Below are positions 35,528 to 44,252 of a stretch of DNA of 58,776 nucleotides, one piece after another (position 1 is the first letter of the stretch; each line of letters starts with the position of its first letter). The stretch is taken from contig CANCJV010000025.1 in assembly GCA_947378425.1 (NCBI GenBank), forward strand, positions 1-58,776, read 5' to 3'. A program made the position numbers and the translations under genes. The stretch comes from Synechococcaceae cyanobacterium. GTDB lineage: Bacteria; Cyanobacteriota; Cyanobacteriia; PCC-6307; Cyanobiaceae. Under the pieces are notes generated by a model. The model worked only from the letters and a program-made list of their open reading frames with translations, did not search any database and had not been told where the DNA came from.

Positions 35528-36315
35528 GTCAGGAACCGATCGGCAGCGCTGCGTCCTCCAGGCTCGAGCTGATCGAGCTGAGCGATCCGATCGCCGTGGC
35601 CGACCACGTGGCGGCCTTGCTGCTCCATGAGCGCAGGCGGCGGCCGGAGCTGCCCCTGGGCCTGGCCACCGGGCGCACCATGGATCCGATCTACCTGGCT
35701 CTGGCCCGCCAGCTCAGCCTGTTGCCCTTCGCCGAAGGGGAGCGTCTGCGGGAGCGCTGGCTGAGTTTCAATCTCGACGAGTACGTGGGCCTCGCCGTCG
35801 ACGACCCCCGCTGCTTCCGGTCGGCGATGACCGCCAGGTTGGTGGTGCCCCTAGGCCTCGATCCTGAGCGGGTGCGCCTGCCCGATGGCAGCGCCGCCGA
35901 CCCCGACGCCGAAGCCGATCGCTATCGACGCGAGCTGGAGGCTGCCGGAGGCGTCGGGCTGCAGGTGCTGGGCCTCGGGCTCAATGGCCATGTGGGCTTC
36001 AACGAACCGCCCTGTGAGGCCGGCGTGCGTTGCCGCTGCGTCAACCTTTCGGCCTCGACAAGGGCGGCCAATGCCTCGGCCTTCGGGGGCAATCCGGAAG
36101 CGGTGCCGGCGCGGGCCATCACCCTGGGACTGCAGGAGATCCTGGCGGCCCGCAGCATTCTGTTGGTGGTGACGGGCGCGGCGAAGGCCGGGGTGTTGCG
36201 CTGGATTCTGCAGGGGCCTGCCACGGCGGAGCTGCCGGCCAGCTGGCTGCATCGCCATCCCCGGGTCCTGGTGGTCGCGGATCGGGCCGCTCTGGGCCGC
36301 GGCGAGCAGGGCTGA
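35524..36315 (+). CDS. nagB: glucosamine-6-phosphate deaminase-like protein
   Basis: A 263-residue protein of the NagB / 6-phosphogluconolactonase superfamily. LGLATGRTMDPIY is the phosphate loop, LSFNLDEYVGL has the catalytic Asp, and GLGLNGHVGFNEP carries the His and Glu typical of the NagB branch rather than of lactonases. It would convert glucosamine 6-phosphate to fructose 6-phosphate and ammonia, linking amino-sugar recycling to glycolysis. It starts at a TTG overlapping the SpoIID stop, so coupling to a wall-cleaving enzyme makes sense for cell-wall sugar recovery. The start is uncertain. Confidence 0.85.
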   Translation: MSQEPIGSAASSRLELIELSDPIAVADHVAALLLHERRRRPELPLGLATGRTMDPIYLALARQLSLLPFAEGERLRERWLSFNLDEYVGLAVDDPRCFRSAMTARLVVPLGLDPERVRLPDGSAADPDAEADRYRRELEAAGGVGLQVLGLGLNGHVGFNEPPCEAGVRCRCVNLSASTRAANASAFGGNPEAVPARAITLGLQEILAARSILLVVTGAAKAGVLRWILQGPATAELPASWLHRHPRVLVVADRAALGRGEQG

Positions 36316-36336
36316 TCGGAGGATTCAGAGCCGGAT

Positions 36337-37122
36337 TCAGTCCTGGGGATGGCCCAGGACCGCTTCCAGCAGCGACTCATCGGCCTCCAGATTGGCTGTG
36401 ACGCTGCGCACGTCCTCCAGTTCCTCCAACACATCCAACATGCGCAGACAGGCCCGCAGGCTCTCGGGATCGTCGATGCGGCAACCGCTGCCGGCCACCC
36501 AGCGATGCTCCCAGCTCTCGACGCTCAGGCCCTGGTGCCGCAGGCCATCCTGCAGGGCTTCCAGATCGGCGAAGTCGCCCTGGACCTCCAGGTGGTCCGC
36601 TTCGAGGCTGTAACTCAGCACGGCTGGTCCCCCCGCCTCCTCGAGGGCGAGCAGCCGTTCGAGCAGTTGCTCCTCATCCAGCTCCTGGGGCCGCAGCCGC
36701 ACCAGGGAGCGTTGCTCGAAGAGGTAGCTGACGCAGCCGATTTCACCGAGATTGCCGCCGTTCTTGCCGAAGGCCAGTCGCAGTTCGGCTGCGGTGCGGT
36801 TGCGGTTGTCGGTGAAGGCCTCCACCAGCACCGCCACGCCGCCAGCTCCATAGCCCTCGTAACGCACCGCCTCGAAGCGTTCGGCTTCCCCGCCGCTCTG
36901 GCCCGAGCCCTTGCTGATCGCCCGGTCGATGTTGGCGTTCGGTACCCCGGCCGCCTTGGCCTTCTCGATGGCCGTGCGCAACTGGAAGTTGCCGGCCGGA
37001 TCGGCACCGGCCCTGGCGGCCACCATGATTTCGCGGCCCAATCGGGTGAAGACGGCGCCCCGGCGGGCATCGACCACTGCCTTGGTGCGTTTGATCTGGG
37101 CCCATTTGCTGTGGCCGGCCAT
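36337..37122 (-). CDS. yebC: YebC/PmpR family protein
   Basis: A 261-residue protein of the YebC/TACO1 family. It begins [20 protein letters not shown] and shows [46 protein letters not shown] and the [13 protein letters not shown] stretch. Family members act either as DNA-binding regulators or, as recent work proposes, as translation factors at proline stalls. Which applies here cannot be told. It converges on nagB with 21 bases between. Confidence 0.95.
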   Translation of the reverse strand: MAGHSKWAQIKRTKAVVDARRGAVFTRLGREIMVAARAGADPAGNFQLRTAIEKAKAAGVPNANIDRAISKGSGQSGGEAERFEAVRYEGYGAGGVAVLVEAFTDNRNRTAAELRLAFGKNGGNLGEIGCVSYLFEQRSLVRLRPQELDEEQLLERLLALEEAGGPAVLSYSLEADHLEVQGDFADLEALQDGLRHQGLSVESWEHRWVAGSGCRIDDPESLRACLRMLDVLEELEDVRSVTANLEADESLLEAVLGHPQD

Positions 37123-37233
37123 CGCGGTCAGGAGAGGCGGGGAACGGGGAGGGGGCCTGACGGTCCGTTGAAGCCGAACCGATGGCGCCGATGGTGGAAA
37201 GGGCTCCAGCAGGGGCGGTAGATCGGCTCCGGT

Positions 37234-38154
37234 TCAGCCGGCTGCCGCCAGGACAAGCCGCGGCTGCAGCAGCCCCTGGCCATCGGCCCGGGCAATGCCG
37301 GCGAGATGGCCATCCGGCGCCACCACGGCGATGGCCGTATGGGCGGGTCGCCACTCGCTGTCGATCAGGGCCCGGCCGCAGCGCCAGGAGGTCAGTTCGG
37401 CGTCACTCAGGGGGCGGCGGTCCAGGTGGCTCAGGGCTGCGAGCGGATCCAGCAGGGGCGGTGGCGGGGCCTGCTCCAGTCGCTCCAGACAGACGGCGTT
37501 GGTGAGCTCAAAGCCCAGGGCGGCGGTGCGCCGCAGCCGGGCCAGGGCACCACCGCAGCCGAGCCGTTCCCCCAGGTCCCGGGCCAGCGATCGGATGTAG
37601 GTGCCGGCGGAGCAGTCCACGGCCACTTCCAGTTCCGAGCGCTCGCCATCCCAGGCCAGCAGGTCCAGCCGGTGGATGGTGACGGGCCGCAGCGCCAGCT
37701 CCATCTGTTCGCCGCGGCGGGCGCGCACGTACGCCCGTTCTCCGTCCACATGCACCGCTGACACCTGCGGGGGCCGCTGCAGGATCTCTCCGCGGAAAGG
37801 GTTGAGGGCCATGTCAAGGGCCTGGTGATCCAGGGGCGGCACGGGGGCATGGCCCAACACCTCCCCCTCGAGATCATCCGTGCTGGTGGTCACCCCCAGC
37901 CGCACCACGCCCCGGTAGCTCTTGCCTTCGCTCAGGTAGGGCAACAGGCGGGTGGCCGGTCCGAGAGCAATCGGCAGTAGCCCGGTGACGGCGGGATCGA
38001 GGGTGCCGCCATGACCCACCCGCCGCAGGCCATAACAGCGCCTCACCCTGGCGACACAGGCATGGGAGGTGAGCCCGACCGGTTTGTCGAGAAGCAGAAA
38101 ACCGCAGGGTCCTGAAGCGACCGCGCTGGCCGTGATGGCAGATGCCGTGGCCAT
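37234..38154 (-). CDS. truB: tRNA pseudouridine-55 synthase
   Basis: A 306-residue enzyme that makes pseudouridine 55 in the tRNA T-loop. GFLLLDKPVGLTSH, VGHGGTLDPAVTGLLPIALG (with the catalytic Asp), KSYRGVVRLG and AGTYIRSLARDLG are all present. I chose the ATG at MATASAIT just before the conserved start. The frame stays open for 56 more codons (to 38322, 17 bases after rpmA) with several ATGs and an internal duplication, so a longer form is possible. It lies downstream of rplU-rpmA and is probably co-transcribed. Confidence 0.94.
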   Translation of the reverse strand: MATASAITASAVASGPCGFLLLDKPVGLTSHACVARVRRCYGLRRVGHGGTLDPAVTGLLPIALGPATRLLPYLSEGKSYRGVVRLGVTTSTDDLEGEVLGHAPVPPLDHQALDMALNPFRGEILQRPPQVSAVHVDGERAYVRARRGEQMELALRPVTIHRLDLLAWDGERSELEVAVDCSAGTYIRSLARDLGERLGCGGALARLRRTAALGFELTNAVCLERLEQAPPPPLLDPLAALSHLDRRPLSDAELTSWRCGRALIDSEWRPAHTAIAVVAPDGHLAGIARADGQGLLQPRLVLAAAG

Positions 38155-38339
38155 GGGCTCGCTCCCGGATGCGCCTGCGGCTGTCAGCTCAGGGGTGCCG
38201 ATGGCGGTGTCAAGGGCAGCCATGGAAGTGGCACCCCTGTCATGGCCAGCTATGGAAATGGCATCCATGTCGTAGGCAGCCTCACCAGCCGGCATGTCCG
38301 GGAGAGCAGGGTGGTGGGGCATCGCCGCCGGATCGCGGT

Positions 38340-38603
38340 TCAGGCGACGGCGACGTGGATGCGTTTGCGATTGCGCAGACCGCGCTTGATGCTCTCGAAG
38401 CTGACCACCCCATCGGTGAGGGCGAAGAGGGTGTCGTCGGAGCCGCGGCCGACATTGTTGCCAGGCAGCACGGAAGTTCCGCGCTGGCGGATCAGGATTG
38501 AGCCGGCGCTGACGGCTTCACCGCCGTAGGCCTTGACGCCGAGGCGCTTGGAGTTGGAGTCGCGACCGTTGCGCGTGGAGCCTGTGCCTTTCTTGTGGGC
38601 CAT
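38340..38603 (-). CDS. rpmA: ribosomal protein L27
   Basis: An 87-residue protein with the family start [20 protein letters not shown], then [20 protein letters not shown] and [14 protein letters not shown]. The N-terminal tail reaches the peptidyl-transferase centre of the 50S subunit. There is no Firmicutes-type cleavable leader. It follows rplU by 75 bases in the same direction, the standard arrangement. Confidence 0.97.
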   Translation of the reverse strand: MAHKKGTGSTRNGRDSNSKRLGVKAYGGEAVSAGSILIRQRGTSVLPGNNVGRGSDDTLFALTDGVVSFESIKRGLRNRKRIHVAVA

Positions 38604-38678
38604 GGAGTGGGGGAAGCGAAGGGATGGGTTGACGGGGAGGGGACCGCCAGGAGCGGCTCGGGAGCGCTTCGGAGCTGC

Positions 38679-39071
38679 TCAGCTGATCGGCTTGCCGCCG
38701 ACGGTGATCGACTGAACCATGACGCGGGTGAGCTCCTGGCGATGGCCGCTCTTGCGCCGCGTTTTTTTCTTGGGGCGCATTTTGTAGACGATGATCTTCG
38801 GCCCGCGGCGGTGGGCCATGACCTTCAGTTCCACCTTGGCGCCGCTGATGTAGGGCTGGCCGACCGTGGTGCCCTGGGCGTTCTTCACCAGCAGGACATT
38901 TTCAAGGATGACCGTCTCGCCCTCCTCGGCGGCGATGCGGTCGAGGTCGAGGTAGCGCTCGCTCTGGAGCCAGAACTGCTGGCCGGAGGCCTCAACGATG
39001 GCGTAGGCGCCTGTGGGGTCGTTGCCGGTGGCACTGGCGCCGGCGGGGCTGGTGGCGGTGGACTCGCTCAT
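38679..39071 (-). CDS. rplU: ribosomal protein L21
   Basis: A 130-residue protein. The L21 core is YAIVEASGQQFWLQSERYLD, then VLLVKNAQGTTVGQPYISGA, and a basic tail with KMRPKKKTRRKSGHRQELT. An N-terminal Ala/Thr/Ser tail of about 25 residues precedes it. It binds 23S rRNA in the 50S subunit. First gene of the rplU-rpmA(-truB) operon, divergent from kaiA with 186 bases between. Confidence 0.97.
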   Translation of the reverse strand: MSESTATSPAGASATGNDPTGAYAIVEASGQQFWLQSERYLDLDRIAAEEGETVILENVLLVKNAQGTTVGQPYISGAKVELKVMAHRRGPKIIVYKMRPKKKTRRKSGHRQELTRVMVQSITVGGKPIS

Positions 39072-39257
39072 GGGCGTGGGGGCGTGGCCAGGCTGGCGTT
39101 CGGCAGAGGATGATCAGCGGATCCCTCGCCTGGTGCCATTGAGCCTGGGCTCACAGCAAACGGAAGACAAACAAAGAGTTTGCCTTCCCGGCCTGGCCTC
39201 CGTCAACATCAGGCTGTTCTGCGCTGCCGTCCCCGTCACGGCCCCCGACCCGAATCG

Positions 39258-40160
39258 ATGCCTGAACCGGCTCTCACCATCGCCTGCCTGATCCGTGACC
39301 CGGCGCTGGCCGAGGTCTGCGGACGCTGGCTCAGCGCCAGCCGCTACCAGGTGGAGCGCTTTGATCCCGCGACCGATCCGGCCACGATCCTGGACCGCCG
39401 CCGGGAGGACTTTGACGCGGTGCTGCTGGAGAAGGGTTCGCTCAAGGGCGAGACCTATCAACAGCTCAATCAGCTGGGGCTGCTGCTGCCGGCGGTGGTG
39501 ATCGGCGACGTGACCGGCCAGGTCGAGTACCACGACGCCGAGGTGCATCTGCCGGCGGATCAGCTGGAGCAGCTGGGTTACAGCCTTGACGCGGCGCTGT
39601 CGCGTTTTGTGCGCCGGGGCCTGCTCAGTGCCGCCAGCCTGCCCTTTGGCCGTGGCGAGGGCAACGCTGATCGCTGGAAGCTGGCCAATCGGCTCAAGGG
39701 GCGGCTGAGCTATCTGGGCATCTATTACAAGCGCGATCCGGATCGCTTTCTGCGCAATCTGCCTGCAGCGGAACGGGAGGAGCTGCTGCGATCGTTGACC
39801 CGCTCCTACCGTGATCTTCTGCTCAGCTACTTCCGCGATCCAGCTGCCGCCAACCAGGCGCTGGAAAGTTACGTGAATACGGCCTTCTTCATCGATCTGC
39901 CGATCACGCAAACGGTTGAGATTCATATGAACCTCATCGAAGGCTTCTGGAAGCAGCTCAAGCTGGAGGGCCATCAACAAGATTTCCTCCAGGATTACCG
40001 ACTTGCCCTGCTGGATGTGATGGCCCATCTCTGCGAAATGTATCGACACTCCATCCCCCCCGATGCCCCCTTGGCCTTGACCCCAGCCAACTCCGATCCC
40101 CTCCGCTTGGCCACGTCGTCACGATTGGTGACGCCCCTGCGCTCCACCGAACTGCACTGA
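39258..40160 (+). CDS. kaiA: circadian clock protein KaiA
   Basis: A 300-residue protein with an N-terminal pseudo-receiver domain (about 1-135, [19 protein letters not shown] onward) lacking the phosphoacceptor pattern. The C-terminal four-helix KaiC-binding domain spans about 165-285 ([21 protein letters not shown], and [12 protein letters not shown], then [15 protein letters not shown]). KaiA promotes KaiC autophosphorylation by holding its A-loops. Length is near the 284 residues of S. elongatus, so it is full-length rather than the short or missing form of some lineages. The stop lies 2 bases before kaiB. Confidence 0.97.
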   Translation: MPEPALTIACLIRDPALAEVCGRWLSASRYQVERFDPATDPATILDRRREDFDAVLLEKGSLKGETYQQLNQLGLLLPAVVIGDVTGQVEYHDAEVHLPADQLEQLGYSLDAALSRFVRRGLLSAASLPFGRGEGNADRWKLANRLKGRLSYLGIYYKRDPDRFLRNLPAAEREELLRSLTRSYRDLLLSYFRDPAAANQALESYVNTAFFIDLPITQTVEIHMNLIEGFWKQLKLEGHQQDFLQDYRLALLDVMAHLCEMYRHSIPPDAPLALTPANSDPLRLATSSRLVTPLRSTELH

Positions 40161-40162
40161 CC

Positions 40163-40561
40163 ATGACGACTCGCAAGACCTACATCCTGAAGCTTTACGT
40201 GGCAGGTAACACGCCCAATTCAATGCGGGCGCTGAAAACGCTGCGTAACATCCTGGAGACCGAGTTTCGTGGTGTCTATGCCCTCAAGGTCATCGACGTG
40301 CTCAAGAATCCTCAGCTGGCCGAGGAGGACAAGATTCTCGCGACTCCAACTCTGGCCAAGATCCTGCCGCCACCGGTGCGGCGCATCATCGGCGACCTCT
40401 CCGACCGGGAACGGGTGCTGATCGGGCTTGATCTCCTCTATGAGGAGCTGTTTGAGGATGACTATGGCCGCGAGGAGGAGCTCGCACCCCTCCAGCAGAC
40501 TCTCGATCATCCGAGGCAAGCATTGGTTTCGGAGCCGGAGGTGGAATCCGACTCTCCCTGA
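40163..40561 (+). CDS. kaiB: circadian clock protein KaiB, extended C-terminus
   Basis: A 132-residue protein. The first 100 residues are canonical Kai[41 protein letters not shown] and [20 protein letters not shown]. KaiB switches fold to bind phosphorylated KaiC, sequesters KaiA and drives the dephosphorylation phase. The tail after about 102 (rich in Glu, Pro and Gln) is about 30 residues longer than in S. elongatus (102 residues) and probably disordered. Two bases separate it from kaiA, so it is co-transcribed. Confidence 0.97.
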   Translation: MTTRKTYILKLYVAGNTPNSMRALKTLRNILETEFRGVYALKVIDVLKNPQLAEEDKILATPTLAKILPPPVRRIIGDLSDRERVLIGLDLLYEELFEDDYGREEELAPLQQTLDHPRQALVSEPEVESDSP

Positions 40562-40628
40562 AACCCAGCCACAAACGTCAGCTTCCCTTCCCTCCCATCC
40601 CTTCTTTCGCTGTTAAGCCACTCTTTCG

Positions 40629-42173
40629 ATGTCGGATCAAATTCTCACCAGCACACCGCCGATGCAGGTGCAGAAGCTGCCCACGGGGATGGAGGGCTTT
40701 GACGATATCCTCCATGGTGGCCTGCCCATCGCTCGATCGACCCTGATCAGCGGCACTTCTGGCACCGGTAAGACTGTTTTCTCCCTGAACTTTCTTTATA
40801 ACGGCATCCGCGATTTCAACGAGCCCGGCATTTTTGTCACCTTTGAGGAGTCGCCGCTTGATATCCTGCGCAACGCCGCCAGCTTTGGCTGGAATCTGCA
40901 GGAGATGGTGGAGCAGAATAAACTCTTCATCCTCGATGCTTCGCCGGATCCCGATGGCCAGGATGTGGCGGGCAGCTTTGATCTTTCCGGCTTGATCGAG
41001 CGTATCAATTACGCCATCCGCAAATACAAGGCCCGGCGCGTGGCGATCGACTCGATCACGGCGGTGTTCCAGCAATATGATGCCGTTTCTGTGGTGCGGC
41101 GTGAAATTTTTCGCCTGATCGCCCGACTCAAGGAGATCGGTGTCACCACGGTGATGACCACCGAGCGCATCGATGAATACGGTCCGATCGCTCGCTATGG
41201 CGTTGAGGAGTTTGTCTCCGACAACGTCGTCATCCTCCGCAATGTGCTCGAAGGTGAGCGGCGACGGCGCACGGTGGAGATCCTCAAGCTGCGTGGCACC
41301 ACCCACATGAAGGGAGAATTCCCCTTCACCATGGGTGCCCACGGCGTCAGCATCTTTCCGCTCGGTGCCATGCGCCTCACCCAGCGCTCCTCCAATGTGC
41401 GGCTGAGTTCGGGCGTGCCGCGTCTTGATGAGATGTGCGGTGGCGGCTTCTTCAAGGATTCCATCATCCTGGCGACGGGGGCCACTGGCACCGGCAAAAC
41501 CCTGCTGGTGTCCAAGTTTGTCGAGGATGCCTGTCGTAACCGGGAGCGGGCGATTCTGTTTGCCTATGAGGAATCAAGATCCCAGCTGCTCCGCAACGCC
41601 ACCAGTTGGGGCATCGACTTTGAGCAGATGGAGCAGGATGGACTGCTGAAGATCATCTGTGCCTATCCCGAATCCACGGGTCTTGAGGATCATCTGCAGA
41701 TCATCAAGACCGAGATCAGCCAGTTCAAGCCCACCCGCATGGCGATCGATTCCCTCAGTGCCCTGGCCAGGGGGGTGAGCCACAATGCCTTCCGCCAATT
41801 TGTGATCGGCGTGACGGGCTATGCCAAGCAGGAGGAGATTGCCGGCTTCTTCACGAACACCTCCGAGGAGTTCATGGGCAGCCACTCGATCACCGATTCC
41901 CACATCTCCACGATCACCGATACCATCCTGCTGCTCCAGTATGTGGAGATCCGGGGTGAGATGGCCCGGGCTCTGAATGTGTTCAAGATGCGCGGCTCCT
42001 GGCATGACAAGGGCATCCGTGAATTTGTGATCACCGGCAACGGCCCGGAGATCAAGGATTCTTTCTCCAACTTCGAGCGCATCATCAGTGGCGTGCCCCA
42101 TCGCATCACCACCGATGAACGCGCTGATCTGGCCCGGATTGTGCGCAGTGTCGAGAGTGAGAGCCGGGAGTGA
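40629..42173 (+). CDS. kaiC: circadian clock ATPase/kinase KaiC
   Basis: A 514-residue double RecA-like protein. The CI ring has Walker A GTSGTGKT and catalytic Glu pair in VTFEES; the CII ring has GATGTGKT and FAYEES. The phosphorylation sites equivalent to Ser431 and Thr432 are present in ITDSHISTITDT, as is the Thr426-equivalent. The C-terminal A-loop and tail (HRITTDERADLARIVRSVE) that KaiA grips are intact. So a complete, phosphorylating three-protein oscillator is predicted. It follows kaiB by 67 bases and converges on nblS. Confidence 0.98.
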   Translation: MSDQILTSTPPMQVQKLPTGMEGFDDILHGGLPIARSTLISGTSGTGKTVFSLNFLYNGIRDFNEPGIFVTFEESPLDILRNAASFGWNLQEMVEQNKLFILDASPDPDGQDVAGSFDLSGLIERINYAIRKYKARRVAIDSITAVFQQYDAVSVVRREIFRLIARLKEIGVTTVMTTERIDEYGPIARYGVEEFVSDNVVILRNVLEGERRRRTVEILKLRGTTHMKGEFPFTMGAHGVSIFPLGAMRLTQRSSNVRLSSGVPRLDEMCGGGFFKDSIILATGATGTGKTLLVSKFVEDACRNRERAILFAYEESRSQLLRNATSWGIDFEQMEQDGLLKIICAYPESTGLEDHLQIIKTEISQFKPTRMAIDSLSALARGVSHNAFRQFVIGVTGYAKQEEIAGFFTNTSEEFMGSHSITDSHISTITDTILLLQYVEIRGEMARALNVFKMRGSWHDKGIREFVITGNGPEIKDSFSNFERIISGVPHRITTDERADLARIVRSVESESRE

Positions 42174-42174
42174 G

Positions 42175-42195
42175 AGCGGAGGAGTGCTCCCCGCT
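42175..42195. terminator. hairpin between convergent kaiC and nblS
   Basis: AGCGG and CCGCT enclose a second stem GGAG/CTCC with a TG loop and one bulged A, directly after the kaiC stop and just before the nblS stop. On the plus strand it is followed by TTTCT only, so it is a weak terminator candidate for kaiC. Confidence 0.45.
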
Positions 42196-42197
42196 TT

Positions 42198-44252
42198 CTA
42201 AGCACTGATCAGCTCCAGGCTGTTGTATTCGCGCCGTTCGGCCTGCACCGCCAGCTCATCGGTGTCGGAGTGCTCCAAGGGCAGATCAAACCAGAAGGTG
42301 GTGCCCACTCCAGGCTCACTGGCCATGCGCACGCGGGTGCCGTGTTTGTCGAGGATGCCGCGCACGATCGAGAGGCCCAGGCCGGTGCCAGCCTCGGTGT
42401 GCACGGCGTTCTCCACTCGGAAGAAGCGATCAAAGATGCGCTCCTGGTCCGCCGGCGAAATGCCATAGCCCGTGTCGGCGATCTCGATGCGCAGCCTTGG
42501 CAGCGGTGAGGTGAGGGTGCAGTTGGGACTGTCGCCCGGGCCGGTGCTGGGGTCGAAGGGGCAGTGATCGGGCCAGGGGTAGGCGCGCAGGGTCAGAAGA
42601 CCACCGCGGGGGGTGAACTTGAGGGCATTGCCCACCAGGTTGTCGAACACCTGAAGCAGCTGATCCCAGTTGCCCAGAACCCTGGGCAGTTGATCCTGGG
42701 CTTCGAACTGCAGCCGCACGCCCTTGTCCTCGGCATTGAGCCGGTAGGTGCGCAGGGTCTGCTCGATGGCAGGGGTGATCGGGATCGCCTCCAGGTCCCA
42801 CACCTGCTCGGCCTCCAGCCGCGAGAGATCGAGCACGTCGTTGACCAGCCTGGTGAGGCGATCGGTCTCGGCATTGGCGATGCCGAGGAACTCCTTGGTC
42901 TGCTCCGGGCTGAGCTGGTCGCCGAGATCGTAGAGCGTTTCGACGTAGCTCTTGATGTTGAACAGCGGTGTGCGCAACTCATGGGAGACGTTGCTGATGA
43001 AACGGCTCTGGGCGGCATTGAGCTCCACCTCCCTCGTCAGGTCCTGGATCGTCATGGCAATGCCCTTGAGGCTCTCGCCACTGGCATCGCGCACCGATTG
43101 CAGCACGATTCGCAGGGTGCGGGCAGGTTCGCCGAAGCTGAAGCGCACGTCGGTGGTGTCCCGTTCATTGGCGATCAGGGCCAGCAGGGGGGAATGGAGT
43201 TCGATCGCCAGGCGATCGGGCAGTTCCTCCACCAGTTCATTGCCTTCGAGGTTGCGCCCTTCCCAGCGGAACAGGCGCCGAGCGGTGGGATTCACCAGCA
43301 CGATGCGGCCGTCGGCGTCGAGCAGCACGGCCCCATCGGCCATGGTGGCGATCAGGGACTGCTGTTTGACCTGGGCAGCTGTGAGTTCTTCGATGTTGGC
43401 GGCCTTGTAGACCTCCAGCTGGGAAGCCATGGTGTTGAAGCCCTCGAGCAGCTCCCCCAGTTCGCCGCCCACCGGCAAGGCGATGCGGGTGGCGAAGTTG
43501 CCGCCAGCCACCTGGCGCACCCCCCGCAGCAGCTCCTTCACCGGCCGGATGATTGTCAGGGCGTTGAACACCGAGCCCAGGATCACCAGCACCCAGATCG
43601 AGATGAACACCGCCGTCGTCACCTCCCGGGTCAGGGCGGCACTGGCGATCATCGTCTCGTTGGGATTGATGCCCAGGGCCACCACCCCCAGATAGCGATC
43701 GGCGAACACGATCGGCACGAACACATCGGTGACCAGCCCGTCCGGGGTGAGGTGCTGGCGGATCAGGGGGTTGTCGGGACGGCGCTGCAGATCGGCGGGC
43801 AACTCGAGCCTGCGGCTGAGCAGCTCCTCGCCGTTGGCGGAGTTGCTGCTGCTGCCATTGCCCATCGGAATGCCGAGGTAGATGACCCCTTCGGCATCGG
43901 CGAAGACGATGTAGCGCAGGCTGCGGCTCGATCGCCAGAAGCGCTCCGCTACCGAGGCCAGCTCCCGGTCGTTGCCCTCCGCAACCAGGGGCGTCACGTT
44001 GGCCGACAGCAGCAATCCCAGATCGCGGGCATAGCGGGTGTCGCTCATCTGGGCATCGCGCTGAATGCCGTTGAGCGCGAAGAAGGTGATGCCGGTCATC
44101 AGCAGGCTCACCACCAGGGTGGCCACCGCCAGCAGCTTGGTCTGCAGGCTGAACTCGGCCCACCAGCGACCCAGCTTCAGCAGCCAGTCACGGCCCTGGC
44201 CCTTGGGTCCGGCCGGAGTTGGCCTGGCTGGCAGCGCCTCGGAAGGGCTCAT
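42198..44252 (-). CDS. nblS: sensor histidine kinase NblS (Hik33/DspA family)
   Basis: A 684-residue membrane histidine kinase. Membrane helix 1 is at about 38-60 and a periplasmic sensor at about 62-205 (ARDLGLLLSANVTPLVAEGN, the Hik33 signature). Membrane helix 2 is at about 210-232, HAMP at about 233-285, and PAS at about 290-400. The HisKA H-box is FISNVSHELRTPL (His424). The ATPase has DNLVGNALKFTP, ADTGYGIS and GTGLGLS. It senses high light, cold and nutrient stress and controls photosynthesis and phycobilisome genes, mainly through RpaB. A short insert in the ATPase domain (about 560-585) carries two Cys. The ATG overlaps the purD stop (ATGA). Confidence 0.96.
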   Translation of the reverse strand: MSPSEALPARPTPAGPKGQGRDWLLKLGRWWAEFSLQTKLLAVATLVVSLLMTGITFFALNGIQRDAQMSDTRYARDLGLLLSANVTPLVAEGNDRELASVAERFWRSSRSLRYIVFADAEGVIYLGIPMGNGSSSNSANGEELLSRRLELPADLQRRPDNPLIRQHLTPDGLVTDVFVPIVFADRYLGVVALGINPNETMIASAALTREVTTAVFISIWVLVILGSVFNALTIIRPVKELLRGVRQVAGGNFATRIALPVGGELGELLEGFNTMASQLEVYKAANIEELTAAQVKQQSLIATMADGAVLLDADGRIVLVNPTARRLFRWEGRNLEGNELVEELPDRLAIELHSPLLALIANERDTTDVRFSFGEPARTLRIVLQSVRDASGESLKGIAMTIQDLTREVELNAAQSRFISNVSHELRTPLFNIKSYVETLYDLGDQLSPEQTKEFLGIANAETDRLTRLVNDVLDLSRLEAEQVWDLEAIPITPAIEQTLRTYRLNAEDKGVRLQFEAQDQLPRVLGNWDQLLQVFDNLVGNALKFTPRGGLLTLRAYPWPDHCPFDPSTGPGDSPNCTLTSPLPRLRIEIADTGYGISPADQERIFDRFFRVENAVHTEAGTGLGLSIVRGILDKHGTRVRMASEPGVGTTFWFDLPLEHSDTDELAVQAERREYNSLELISA

